The notes beneath the pieces were generated by a model. It was not told the DNA's origin. It searched no databases and saw only the letters and a program-made list of their open reading frames with translations. Both the position numbers and the translations under genes were made by a program. Positions 11,037 through 22,378 of a stretch of DNA of 64,000 nt are shown in pieces. The DNA lies in assembly GCA_905182995.1 (NCBI GenBank), contig CAJJDP010000135.1, positions 1-64,000 on the forward strand, in the 5' to 3' direction. Each line of letters begins with the position of its first letter. Positions within the stretch are counted from its first letter, which is position 1. This DNA comes from Paramecium octaurelia (taxonomy: Eukaryota; Ciliophora; Oligohymenophorea; Peniculida; Parameciidae).

Positions 11037-13758
11037 TCAACTTTATTCTAATAAAATAGTTATAGAATTTACTTTATTTATATCACTTATATTATTAGTT
11101 GAAGGTTACAAAAACTAGGCTTGTGAATACGAAGTTTTTACTTTCGAACTATTTAATTCAACTGGTCGTGAAGAATAATTGCTATATTCTGAAGTTCTTG
11201 GTTAATTTTTGTTCATCTCATAGGCTCTCATTTATTATTATGGATAAATAGATTAGGATTCTATATTTATTTATTAAACTGATGATTATTTTATTACTTT
11301 CTAACTATTACTTTCAGATTTATCAATTTGATAAATATACTCTTTTTAAATTTATTGTTTTTACTCAATTTAAGATTTATAGGTTTCAATTAATAATTAT
11401 TATTCTTCGTATCTTTTTTAAAGCCATTAATTGTCTGATGCTTAGACCAATAGCTTATCGATTTCACTTCTTAATTCAATGACCTATCAAGATGAAAAAA
11501 TAATATACAGTTTTTTATAATCTCTTTATCTCCATTTTATAGACCTCACTTTATTCATTGTCTTTATATTCATTTAAAGTTATTTAAATTGTCTCATAAC
11601 TTTATTACAATGATATGTATCGTTACTCAATTTATTCATATCTAATTTTCCATTAGTTGACCTCTTAATCAATTAGGAGTTTTTATTTTTGTTCTAATTT
11701 ATCATATTTTTCTTTCCATACTTAGATCTACTCTTTCAAAGTATTGGTATTTTCCATATTAATAGACACTGTCGATATTCGTTACTAATAAGTTACTATG
11801 TCTGATCTATATTAATCTGATTCCAATTATAATTATTTAATTCTATCTTCCTTTGATATTAGTAATTATTCAAGTTCTTTGATTCTATATTATAGTGTAT
11901 CCTATTATTATTGAGTTATTTTGAATTCATCTATTTTTCTTTTTAGTTATTAATTTAATGAAAGTTCTTGTTCATACAAAGCTTTAATATCATTCAACTA
12001 TCTTTTCACACTTTAATCTTATTCAGTATTTTATTCATATAAGTATATTTTCCTAGTGTATTATTCCATTTCTGTATTTTGTTTTCTGAGTTAGTCTTTA
12101 AGAGATTGGATTTATGATAGATAATTCTCAGCGTCTGATTTTCTGTTTTCAAATTAGTAGATTTTCGTTTTATACGTTTCAATTTAAATTTATTATTTTT
12201 CTATTTATTCTTATAACAATGTGCATTTGGTTGTCATGGTTTCTAATTACTAAGACTTCATTTTCAAAAGTCTTTCAACTTCAGGATCAACTTCTTTTTG
12301 AACAAATTTAGACTTTTCTTCGATGATGTAATATTGGGATTACAATTAGTTATATCTAAGTTATAATTAATTGTATTGATCAACTTTTAATTATAATTAT
12401 CTTTCAGTTTCAGGATCTGGTTGATAAATTGTGCGAGTTTCATACATACTTTATTATTTGAGTTTATCTTGGTAGACTTGCAATTAATCTTACAATAATA
12501 AATATCTAGTATTCAACTCATCATATTATCTGATTTTTTTTTAAAGCAATTATTCTGTTTCAGGGTCATTTTGATAGATGACCTTAGTTTCATACTACAT
12601 TTCCTTTTGCATGATCTTGCTAGTTTCTTAAAGTGAATAAAACTAGGATTGTAATAGAGTATATCTGGATTGCAATTCATACAATTGTTTTTCAATATCT
12701 GGATCTGTTTGATAGATTACCTTTGTTTCATATTAGATCTCCTTTTGAACATTCTAGGTCTTTTCTTATAACGTGAAATATTAAGATTATAAAATGCTGT
12801 ATTTGGACTACAATTCTTTGAAAAGCCTTTCAGTTTCAGGATCTGCTCTATAAATAGTGGTGACTTCACTCTTTTTATTGGATAATTCATTCTGTAGTCT
12901 CTCAATTTTAGAATTTAGTCTATCATTATCTTGCTTAAGTATTTCATTATCTTGCTGAAGTTCAAATAACTCCTTTTGTAATTAATCGACATCCACATCA
13001 TTATTACCTCCTCTTAACTCAAAATTATCATTATTTTATTGTTGATTGTCCTACAATTACTTAATTTTGGCTTGTTGTTATTAATTTTCATATTCTTTTT
13101 GATTGAGTTTTCTTTTTAGATCTTCAATTTCTTTTTTATCTTGATTATCAGGTGTTTTTGGTTTAATTAGTTCCTAAATGGAAGATCATAAATACTTTTT
13201 GTATTGCCTAATATTATTGTTTCCACATATCAATTTCTTTGCCCTTATCGACCAAGAACTAACTCATTCTATTCATTTCCACCAATAATGATTCAATCCT
13301 ATTATCTTATTCTTTTAACTATTTTAAAATATTTAACAGCATACTTTTTTAAGATGGTTAATGCAATCTGGACATTGTTAGAGTGGATTTCTCGGTTAAG
13401 GTGATTGAGATTGTTTGATTGATGGGAATTGTTGATTTGGTGGTTCATGATTTCTAACTTTGACAATAAATTTATGAGTCATATTTGCTCCTTGAGGTAA
13501 TTATGATAATCCATGCAGTTCTTCTCCATTTTCTAATCTCTATTAAATTTCCCTTATTTCTTGCGGTGTTAATTGTTCAAGATGATTATTGAAGGCTTGT
13601 CGTTAACTTGGTGGCTATTGCTGAACTAAATCATTCATAAATCTCATTTAAGAGTTAGACAACTATGCTGATGCAGCTGTCTATCTATAGGATGATGGTT
13701 GCGATTATGGTATATATCTTGATGAGTTGGAACGTGGTATTGAGGATGAGCGATCCAT
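11037..13758 (-). CDS. Large coiled-coil protein with DPE-motif repeats (plakin-rod-like)
   Basis: ATG at 13758-13756, stop at 11037-11039. Introns at 13319-13344 (26 nt), 13174-13195 (22 nt) and 11484-11508 (25 nt) give 883 codons. The first ~140 residues are Ser/Gln-rich and low-complexity. The rest is nearly all heptad-like and rich in Gln, Glu, Lys and Leu. Between about 12280 and 12860 a unit of ~45-50 residues recurs five times, with the core Y-x-T-K-x-IYQ-x-DPETE or variants (IYRADPETE, IYQTDPDIE, IYQNDPETE, IYQPDPETE, QKEVDPEVE). The motif recalls, by inference only, the DP-containing rods of periplakin and envoplakin. This suggests a filament or cortical scaffold protein. No membrane segment is visible. 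It is divergent from the EF-hand gene, with only 18 bp between start codons. Confidence 0.8.
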
Positions 13759-13776
13759 TTTTTAATTAATATTAAA
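13759..13776. promoter_or_regulatory. 18-bp divergent intergenic promoter region
   Basis: Only 18 A/T bases separate the ATG of the minus-strand coiled-coil gene from the ATG of the plus-strand EF-hand gene. Any promoter elements for both must lie in this gap or inside the coding regions. The start codons were chosen because the N-terminal sequences look coding right up to them. Confidence 0.5.
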
Positions 13777-15374
13777 ATGTCAAGGTAAGTTTATGTAAGT
13801 CCAGAAAGAATGACTATTCAAAAATTGGAAGAATACCCCTCTGCCTTGTAGGACTTGAATTTTAATCATTGTACGATAATGATTTCATTTATGATTAGCG
13901 AGATTTTAGGAGATTGAGGCAGAGTTCAAAGCTTTGGATGTCGATTAAAGTGGTTGGTTGTCATTGGCAGAATTGGAATTGCATTTGAAAAGGAAAGGAT
14001 GTGATTAACAATTAGTGCAGGAGATCTTCAATGATTTGAATACCAATTAGGATCAAAAGATATCCAAAGACGAGTTCACTCACGGTTATCTGAATAAAGA
14101 GTAAAATCTTAAAGATTAAGTTAAATCATTAGAAATCAAAATCAAGCAAATTAGAACAAGCGAAGACGACTTTAAACAACAAATAAATGTAGCAAACCAT
14201 TAATAATTAATAATTACACTCCAATCGGGTTGTCTAAACTAATTGTATAGATAGTAGGATGACATAATAAAAGCATCCAAATAAATTGAAGTTCTCTTTC
14301 AATGCAATGAAGCCTCTGATGGACATGACAGATTTAGCAAGCCAAGCTTGAATTGCGAATATCCAGTTTGGGGTGATAAAATTACCTATATTCTTAATGA
14401 AGTACATCAAATAGAAATTTCAGTTGAATTAATTGAAATACATTAACTTTAAAAATAGTCTCTGGGCAAAATTAGAGTTCACAAGAACTTGCAATAGGAC
14501 TTCCAAAACCAAGAGTAACTAATTTTCGAAGGCATCGGGGAAATCCTGGTTCTTTTTGAATACATAAATAATTGGGTAAATTATCATTTATTATATCCTT
14601 CTAGAATGAATACATTTAAGTGCAAATGCAATTTTGTGAAGAGAATGTCAACAATCTCCTTGATTAAATTAGATAGATTAAGAGAAAATTGTACTTTATG
14701 AAGCAATTATACAACTTTGATAACAGCAACTTAAAGTAGAAGGAAACTCTATCGCTCTCTCTATTACCAGCATACAAACAGGATAACTAGATAAATAAAT
14801 CCTTTCAACAATAAGAAAATAAGGCTTAATATGATACTCAGCCAATTTTCAATTAATAATAATAGCAGCCATAACAAGAATAAATATAGATTCAGTAAAT
14901 TCCAGAATATCAGTAAGACTACCAGCCATAAAATAATTTACTTGATGCTTTTAACATCTTTAAGCATTCTTAAAGTGATCCCGAGGCATTCATTGTTAGT
15001 ATTGAATAGATGAAGAGTCAACCTAATTTCAAACTAATGGGGATTTTAGTTCTACTCATCACTCTTAATATTGCATTTGCCAGATGTGATTTTCTGGGCT
15101 TAATTCTAGTTCTGTTAAGTATCCCTTATCAAAATAGGAAATGGAATAATTAGTAACTTTAATTCTATACTTATGGAATGATCTTCTCTTTGATATTAGA
15201 GTTTTACTGGTATTTTTATCTTATTACAAAAGGATCATAAAGTTTTCAAATTGCTTTTCTAATCTCTATTAATGCAACAATTAATATGGATTCGCATTGT
15301 CAATCTACTTTTTATGTCTACTCACATTCCTAGGGAAAATTTATGTACTATATAAAGTCCGTGGATATCATTGA
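13777..15374 (+). CDS. EF-hand protein with C-terminal membrane anchor
   Basis: ATG at 13777, TGA at 15372-15374. Introns at 13871-13898, 14576-14604 and 15210-15232 yield 506 codons exactly. Two adjacent EF-hands are visible: loop 1 at residues 45-56 (DVDQSGWLSLAE, canonical D-D-S-x-S-E positions) and loop 2 at 79-90 (NTNQDQKISKDE, Asn instead of Asp at position 1). A middle region (~150-260) has alternating beta-like strands and may be a C2-type domain, but this is uncertain. A Gln-rich stretch follows, then hydrophobic segments (LMGILVLLITLNIAFA; a Leu/Ile-rich pair; a final one before KIYVLYKVRGYH). It is likely a calcium-responsive membrane protein; orientation is unknown. The third intron is needed to reach the last hydrophobic segment; without it the frame would run into the LanC-like gene. 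Confidence 0.8.
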
Positions 15375-15447
15375 TAAATTGAGTTATAAACTTTAGATTA
15401 AGTATCATTTTACACAATTTAATATAATAATTAAAATATCAATATTA

Positions 15448-16782
15448 ATGTATAAGGAGTTGAGATATACGCAAAATCATCTAAATAACCCACTTCCTGA
15501 AGAGAATATGGTCGAGTGTGTCTTCGAATCCCTTGTAAATGAATTAAAATACTTTCGTTAAAATGTTCCCGTTGGTTGTTTAACAGATAAATGCTCAAAT
15601 AATTAAAAGGAGAGACAGGATCTAAGTATGTTCTCTGGAGCTGGAGGATATCTGTATTTGTATTTGAGAATGTATGAATTTGTTAAAACTCTTCCAGAAG
15701 ATCTCTAATCCTCTTGTACTAGTGGATTAAGTGATTAAGAATTGCCTGAATTTTATAACCCAGAAATTTATTTAGATTTAGCTCAAAAATAATTTGAAGC
15801 TATGCAAGCAGTCTTAAAACCGGATAGGAATATTACATTTCTGATGAGCAACATAGCCACTTCACTATTGGGTGCAGACCTATATTTCATAAAAAAAGAC
15901 TAATAGAACTTCTCGAAACATATTTCCTAAGTTTTGAGCATCTTTGCCAATATTATGGCAAGTCCAAATTAATTTTAACAAGAGTTATTATATGGAATCC
16001 CAGGATATTTATATTTCTTCTTGTGGATAAATCAAAGATACTCCAAAGAACAAGGACCATATTAATTAGATTTAACCTCACACATATTTAATTTATGCAA
16101 GATGATTATTCTTAATTGTGGTGAAGGAATTATGAAGTGTAAATTTTATAATTAGACTTATTTTGGTGGTGCTCATGGAATTTTAGGAATTATTCAAGTA
16201 TTATTGTTGAGTTATGAATAAGCCAAAGAATACTTTCATTTAAAAGACGAGAAGTTTACCTTGAAAATGCTTGAATCTATTTAATTGACTCTGGATTACC
16301 TAATAAAGATCTATAATAAATCGGGTAATATTCCACCTTCAGTTGAGGATGTGCATAGTACAGAATTATTCCAATTTTGTCATGGAATCCCAGGGGCAAT
16401 AACTCCTTTGTTGAAAGCCTATCAGATATTTAATAAATAAGAATACTTGAATACTGCAATTCACATGTCAGAGACCTTGTATATATACGGAATGATTAAG
16501 AAAGGATATGGGATATGTCATGGCATACCAGGGAATAGTTATGGATTCATGCAATTATATTAGGTAACCAAAAACGAGAAACTTAAAAGATATGCGTTCT
16601 AATTCTTATAGTACAAATAAAATCCTTTTGTTTTCAATGAGGTGAAGAACTTTAAATTCCATGATAGATTCAATGTCGGAATGTCTGATAATCCTTTCAG
16701 TTTGATGTTGGGGTCGGTTGGTGACATGTGTGCTATGATGGATTTTATAAATTACAAAAGAATGCCAGGGTATGAGGTTTGA
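15448..16782 (+). CDS. LanC-like protein (LANCL family)
   Basis: Intronless frame of 445 codons from ATG 15448 to TGA 16780-16782. The C-terminal half matches eukaryotic LANCL proteins: FCHGIPGA with Cys311-His312, GYGICHGIPGNSYGF with Cys357-His358, NPFSLMLGSVGD, and a C-terminal PGYEV. The 46-residue spacing of the two CH motifs equals that of the zinc ligands in human LANCL1 (Cys276 and Cys322/His323, from memory). Earlier repeats (SGAGGYLYLYLRMYEF, YGIPGYLYFFL, FGGAHGILGIIQV) fit the alpha/alpha-barrel of LanC. LANCL proteins bind zinc and glutathione and have been described as adding glutathione to dehydroamino acids. It is likely cytosolic or membrane-associated. It starts 73 bp after the EF-hand gene on the same strand and ends 93 bp before a convergent gene. 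Confidence 0.88.
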
Positions 16783-16875
16783 TTGATATATATACATAAT
16801 GGTTGAATATTGTTATTGAGATTCTCAGATGTATTTTAAATAAGTTTATGATTATTGATATTATGTTCATAATGA

Positions 16876-18115
16876 TCAAATCTTATCTCCTGCTGCTTGT
16901 CTAAGAGCAAGTTATTCTCTAAGAGTTCTAAGAGATTTGTTAACCAAACCAATAGTATCTGAAACAACTTATCTATCTGCATCTCTAAATGAGAATAAGG
17001 ATACAATATATACCTAGCTGATCTGGCATCGGCATAGTCTTTAGCAGCCTCTTCGCATTGAGTCCATCTATCAGTTCTTCTTTCATTAAGTAATTCTAAT
17101 CTTTGGTTAGTATTCTCTAATGAAGCTTCGACTTGTCTGATAATATCTGAAACACTAGCAAAGTCAGATTCAGCATTAGCTAGTTCACTTCCTGCAACAG
17201 TCAAGGCAATAACCAAAAGCTTTCTTGTTTTATTGTACGCTTCAACTCTTTTGTCTTCAGCGAATCTTTATAAACTTAAAGAGTCACTAACTTCATTGAT
17301 TAATCTGTCAAATAGATCGACAACTCTAAAGGATGTAGGGATAATGTGAATACTTTTAAATAGTGCTATCATCAAATTTGGCTTTGCTTGTAATTTGACT
17401 CAAAAGTTTCATGACTGGAACATATCTGAGCATGTGTTTAGTGTGAGCCAATTTCTTTTAGGACTCCTTAATGTGCTTTTGTAATAAGGAAATGTGTTCT
17501 TTTGGCATTTCTTTAGCTTATTGAGTTTGTTTCTTTTGAACTAATGAGGAAGTAGCTTCAACATTGGCCTTGATGATGTTTCTGGCTTCAGTCAATACGG
17601 CTATGGCAGTGTTGTGGTCAGCGGCAATCTCCTCGAAATCAGCGTGTTAAGCAGCTCTTTCAGCATCTAAGTCGTCAATTTCCTTTTGATATCCTAATCG
17701 ATCAATGTACTGATATTTTACCCTTAACTTCTGCCTTTTTAGCTGTAACCAATCCAGAAATAATTGCTCTTCTTGGATACAAATCTCCTTCCAATCTAGC
17801 TTCAAGAGAGATTCTCTCAGAATCTGTATTAGCTATATCTTTGTCATAAGCAGCTATATCAACATTGCATGAGTCCTAAAAATCTCTGTTCTCTGCATCA
17901 TCCTCTCTCTGTTCTTATTAATATCTGTCTTCCAAATCAGACAATGTATTTAGTAATCTATCCAAAGGATCTCCAGTCTCCAATTATAACCAAATGGTAT
18001 CAAACAATGTTCTTCCAAATGGAGTTGCATCTATTCTGTGGATCAATTAAATATATTCAGTTTCTGATGTTGCAAATGCTGTGCATGCAAGAACTAATAA
18101 GAACACACTTTTCAT
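16876..18115 (-). CDS. Trichocyst-matrix-type secretory protein
   Basis: ATG at 18115-18113, stop at 16876-16878. Introns at 17694-17721, 17326-17353 and 16985-17013 leave 385 codons exactly. It starts with a signal peptide (MKSVFLLVLACTAFA), followed by a short pro-like region with TPFGRTLFD and alternating alpha-helical coiled coil rich in Ala, Glu, Gln and Arg (for example DSERISLEARLEG and LEATSSLVQKKQTQ-type stretches). This layout and length match the precursors of Paramecium trichocyst matrix proteins (TMPs), which are cut by processing proteases and crystallise in the core of trichocysts, the dischargeable secretory organelles. A second gene with the same layout lies at 20318-21518. 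Which TMP subfamily it belongs to cannot be told by eye. Confidence 0.75.
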
Positions 18116-19112
18116 TAAATTAATTATTGAGTTTTTAAGCCGATTCACATCAAGTCTCTATTAGCCGTTTTAATATTATTGCAATCACTCACTTACAAAC
18201 GGATTATATATAATTTAAATAATGTATTCAATTATCAAAACCTTATTTATGTTTAATCCATTCCGTATTCCCTTCAAAATTTAGATTGAGATTACAATAT
18301 TCTTGTTATTTAAATACATTTATATATATTCCTACTAACGAGATGAATTTTGATATTAAATAAAAGGAGTTCTAAGTTCTAGTTAAAAAAGGGAGTAGAT
18401 ACCTTATTGATTTTTGGAATCTACTTGTAGATAATAACTTAAATTAAGGGGATCATATAAATCCTATTCAAAAATGTTGAATTTGTCTGACTTTTTATAG
18501 AATGTACGCTAGGATCATTATGATTAGTATGAGGATCTATTATTATCAAGTTGAAGTTCTTCTTTTATTGATTATTATGATTAAATCTTAACAATATCTT
18601 TGATAGTTTAATTTCAGTTGATAAAAGTTTTATAAGAATATTTATTTATTTGTCGATATTAAATTGTTGTCAATTATTTCTAAGGAGAATCTAAAAAAAG
18701 AAAATAATAATATTATATTCTTAATGTTTATACTTCACCTTAGGTGTTAATGTCAGTTTATATTTTTGCATGATAGTTAGCATTGAAATTGGAGTTATTT
18801 ATGTTAATATAGATTTTAGTTTTTCGTGTCAAACTTTTCAGAACAACAATTAAGGTTGTCATTATTAACATTTTTATTTGGTGAGGATTTCCTTTTAAGA
18901 TCAAAGAATCCTATAGTTGTTTTATGAATTATAATTGATTGTTCAATATTCAAATTCGTTGAATAAAATAAGGAATCTTTAAATAATATCTAAACTATAT
19001 TTTTTGTTCATTAAATAGATGAGAGCTAATAGGATTTTAAGAAAATGTAGTTAGTATCATATATAGAAATATCTAATTTATGTTATTTAATAATATAAAA
19101 TACAATTCATAC
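18116..19112. other. AT-rich intergenic stretch with one tiny open frame
   Basis: Spacer of about 1 kb upstream of the matrix-protein gene and downstream of the AIM24-like gene. A 45-residue frame at 18343-18480 (+), MNFDIKQKEFQVLVKK..., reads like coding sequence but matches nothing known to me. Promoter elements for the matrix-protein gene should lie just right of 18115. Otherwise nothing is seen. Confidence 0.4.
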
Positions 19113-19834
19113 TCACATATCGAAAATTAATTCTACAAAAAGAGCAAAGAAAACAAAAGACATAGCCATAAAGAATTTTGCTAAATGTTTCCTTCCTGCC
19201 GAACCCAGATTATTTTCCATAGTTTGATTGTTAATTTCAAATAGAATTCTGCCTATTATGAATATTTCAAAAAGTTACCAGGCCCAATCAACTTAACTTT
19301 GGTGGTGTCTTTTAAATTAATTTCATATCGAATAAAGTCTTGTATGCCCAAAATTGAATTGTTTGGCACTACAATGGATTCTCCATCTCCAAGATCTTTA
19401 TCAATGACTGTGCCATTAGTTTTTATGAAGATTAATTGTTATTTCATAAGATCTTTTGTAAAGACTATTTTTTAATAGGTGGTTTAGAAATGAAAGAATT
19501 GCCCAACTTCGGCAATATCATTGGTTGCTATAATTGATGATTCTTTGATTAGATAATTATTAAAAATAGCAGCATCTAAAATCATCACTTTCCCACTAGC
19601 AGCACTTATGCCCACATACGCTATATTATCCTTGCTAGTATTTAGAACTGTCACTTGATTTTCTGTTAGGAAGTAGGATTTTTTAGTTTATATTGATATA
19701 TTGTCTGAATAGTATTACACGTAGTTGTTTTAAGAGTTAATCTGCTCCCCAGGGAGTAAGACGACTTGCACCACATTATCTCCAATGATTGAGAATTTAA
19801 TTCCTTGTGTCAATAAGTTCTATGGATATTCCAT
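19113..19834 (-). CDS. AIM24-like protein with C-terminal membrane segment
   Basis: ATG at 19834-19832, stop at 19113-19115. One 26-nt intron (19253-19278) restores the frame between VKLIGPG and RILFEINNQTMENN, giving 232 codons. The body is beta-rich. It contains GDGESIVVPNNSILGI, which resembles the GExLxVxxxxLVAF signature, and the loop KVKLIGPG; both are typical of the AIM24 (altered inheritance of mitochondria 24) fold. The C-terminus is a single hydrophobic helix (FFMAMSFVFFALFVELIF). AIM24 in yeast is a mitochondrial inner-membrane protein important for cristae organisation; bacterial and other eukaryotic members are poorly understood. A mitochondrial location here is inference, as no clear presequence is visible. 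It lies 172 bp downstream of the small gene at 20007-20298 on the same strand. Confidence 0.65.
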
Positions 19835-20006
19835 TTTTTATATTAAAATATTATTACAATTTAAGAATTCGAAGAGTCAAATATTAATCATATTTTCTGT
19901 ATTACGACACATGATTAATAATAATTTAAAATATTTGGTATATGTCTAATGAATTGGAAATTGCTTTGTGAGGAGTACAATAATTGAATACTAAAATCAT
20001 GAATAT

Positions 20007-20298
20007 TCATTCCTTAAACTATTCGATAGTGTTCTTTAGTGAATTAATGGCTTTGGTGAGGATTTCATTTTGGTTTTAGATTTCAACCAAGATGTCTACT
20101 TAAGGTTTATTTACAGATGATGTTCTTGGACGACTGAGGGGTCTCTTTTTTTCTGAGGAACGCATTTTATGTTGTTAGATCTTATATAAATGGGATTGCA
20201 GGTGATACCATTAATTTGTAGGGCTGGGATTCATCTTCTATTAGTCGTTACTGTTTATATTTTAACATAATATTATAATTCGTTTTTGGAGTACTCAT
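20007..20298 (-). CDS. Small protein of unknown function (87 aa)
   Basis: ATG at 20298-20296, TGA at 20007-20009. A 28-nt intron (20181-20208, GTATCA...TATAAG) joins the first part (MSTPKTNYNIMLKYKQQ...) to a basic Ser/Arg/Pro patch (RSSEKKRPLSRPRTSS) and a C-terminal helix (VDILVEIQNQNEILTKAINS). The length after splicing is 88 codons. Without the intron the first frame stops early. I recognise no family. The basic patch plus helix could be a small coiled-coil adaptor, but this is a guess. It is divergent from the matrix-protein gene at 20318, with 19 bp between start codons. Confidence 0.6.
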
Positions 20299-20317
20299 AG
20301 TAATTAAATATAAAATA
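20299..20317. promoter_or_regulatory. 19-bp divergent intergenic promoter region
   Basis: Only 19 A/T-rich bases separate the start codon of the small minus-strand gene from that of the plus-strand trichocyst-matrix gene. The second gene's family is abundantly expressed, so a strong promoter must fit here or overlap the neighbour. Confidence 0.5.
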
Positions 20318-21518
20318 ATGAAACACTTCGTCGTGTTAGCCTTGATTGCGTGCATCTATGCAACATCTGTAACTGAGATGACTGACAGACTTGCCCAGTA
20401 TGGTGATCATCCATTTGGAAAGTCAATGGTCAATTTGGTTTCAGTCAACATGAAGACCGGTGGATCACTCAATGAATTGAAACAACTCTTGTAGTAGATT
20501 AAGGATGAACTCATTGCTCTCACTCAATTACAAGATTAAGAAAATGCCACATTCACTCGTAGAAGCCAAGTTGATTTGGCTAAATTACAAGCTACCCTAG
20601 AATAAGCATAAGCTGATTTGGACAATTAAAGACAAGAACAATCAAGTCTTAGTAACGAGTTGGCTACTCTCTAGACCAGAGTCAAGGAAGGTAATCTTTT
20701 TATTTAATCATTACTTTGCAGATCAAGCCGCTTTAGACCGAAACAGTAGAGGAAGTGGAGACGCTCAATCTAGATTGGATGCAGAAAACACAGATTTCGC
20801 AGCTAAATATTAAGATTACAGTGATGCCATTCTCGCTTGTAAGGAAGCTTAAAGATTGCTTTTGAACTTGAGAGGAGAAGGAGCATCTTTGATTTAACTT
20901 ACGTAAATTTTATTTAAAATTATTCATTGTAGTTAAGACACCAAGAGCAATCTCCTCTAAACAAAAGAGAATTTCTAGAAAATCAAGGAGATTTTGGAGG
21001 CTCATACCAAGAAGAGCTCACTTACTCTATTCCAACCAATCATCGAGGGATTGGCTGAAATGACAACCAAGGTTAATCCAGAAACTTTGAATAATGTCTT
21101 GAGTTTGGTGGCTCGTTTGATTACTGCCTTACAAGAGGGACAAGATCAATTGGAAGCCAATCACAAGACTTAAGTAAATTGAATTTTCATTTGTAGGCTG
21201 AAAACTTGACCAGATTGGGTGATGACTTGAGAAATGAGAAATAAACCTTACAAGTCTCCTTGGCCACTGCCAACAACAGACTTAAGGAAATTTAATCAAG
21301 ACTCAACGAATTAGATGGTTTGATTAATATTTCAAATGCTTTGGTTGAAGTGACTCAATTGAACATTCAAGATGCCACCAAAATCAATGAATTGGAGGAC
21401 TCAGAATACAGCAACCAAAAAGTTAGTAGGTATCAATATACAATTATACTTAAGATAAACTGAAATTGACATAGTTGATAGGTTGATCGAATATATCAAT
21501 CAAAAACTATCTGAATGA
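20318..21518 (+). CDS. Trichocyst-matrix-type secretory protein
   Basis: ATG at 20318, TGA at 21516-21518. Four introns (20691-20721, 20903-20932, 21174-21196 and 21430-21454) leave 364 codons exactly. It has a signal peptide (MKHFVVLALIACIYA), a short pro-region (TDRLAQYGDHPFGKSM) and two long coiled-coil segments (LATLQTRVKEDQAAL; NRLKEIQSRLNELDGLI). This is the layout of Paramecium trichocyst matrix protein precursors, which are proteolytically matured and packed as the crystalline trichocyst core. Codons are richer in C at the third position than in neighbouring unknown genes, as expected of an abundantly expressed gene. The protein at 16876-18115 has the same plan with different sequence, so the two are probably different TMP subfamilies rather than recent duplicates. 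Confidence 0.8.
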
Positions 21519-21656
21519 GTTGACACAATTATATCCACACAATAATTTTAAACAGATTTATAATCAATATCCATTTCTAATTTTAATATATTCTTAATTC
21601 TATAACCTATATACTAATAGCAGTAGAATTTAATAATTAATTATTACTCTTATTAG

Positions 21657-22289
21657 ATGAGTGAAGGTGATTAGGTGTTGGGGAAAATGGACTATTAGAC
21701 ATACAAAATTATCAAGGAGTAAAATGAGCAAGGCTAAGTTAAAATTACAGAAAACGAAGTAGAAATTGAGAGATTAAAAGCAACATTAAGAGAATTAATA
21801 TTAAGAACGGAAGAAATGCATAAGGATTTTGAAAACCAAGAATAAGTACTTCTAAAGATTATAAAGTTAGGAAAAAATTATTTTGGAAAAGAATATTGAA
21901 TAAATCAGAAGTGAAGATGAATCTAAGTAATTTAAATTGAAAGACCAATTGATTCAATTTGAAAACCGATATACAAAATAAGAAAAGCTAAATGAAATAG
22001 AATTCAATTAATAACAATTCAGAGAACCAAATAGATATTTTTGTGATGTAATTTATGTAGATATATTTAGATATAAAAATGCAAGGATGGCAAAAATTAA
22101 TTGAAAATCTTGTTCCACCAAGACTTTAAGGTAAAACAGTTGTTGACTGATATTCAGTAAGACTCTACGAATTTTATTGCTTATTTGGAAAATAAAGATA
22201 TTTCTCATGTGATTAAACAGCAAATTCTATCAGATTCAATTAATAATTAAGTGATGTAAGGAAATGAGATAACCATTAAAATTGAATGA
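21657..22289 (+). CDS. Coiled-coil protein of unknown function (194 aa)
   Basis: ATG at 21657, TGA at 22287-22289. Introns at 21846-21870 (25 nt) and 22048-22070 (23 nt) give 195 codons; without them the frame stops after ~80 residues. The N-terminal half is acidic and helical (TENEVEIERLKATLRELIL, then EEMHKDFENQEQ). The C-terminal half carries a possible small globular part (FHQDFKVKQLLTDIQQDS). No signal peptide, membrane segment or known motif is visible. Function unknown. Confidence 0.65.
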
Positions 22290-22378
22290 TTTTTTTTTGA
22301 TTTAGTAATATAATTAGATAATAGTAAAAATACATAGTGTAATATTAATTTTATAATGAAAATATGTTTAATTAAACA

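Noticed and set aside
15240-15448. EF-hand protein fused to the LanC-like protein
   Set aside because: The frame is open between them only if the 23-nt intron at 15210-15232 is ignored. With it, the EF-hand protein gains a proper membrane helix and stops at 15374.
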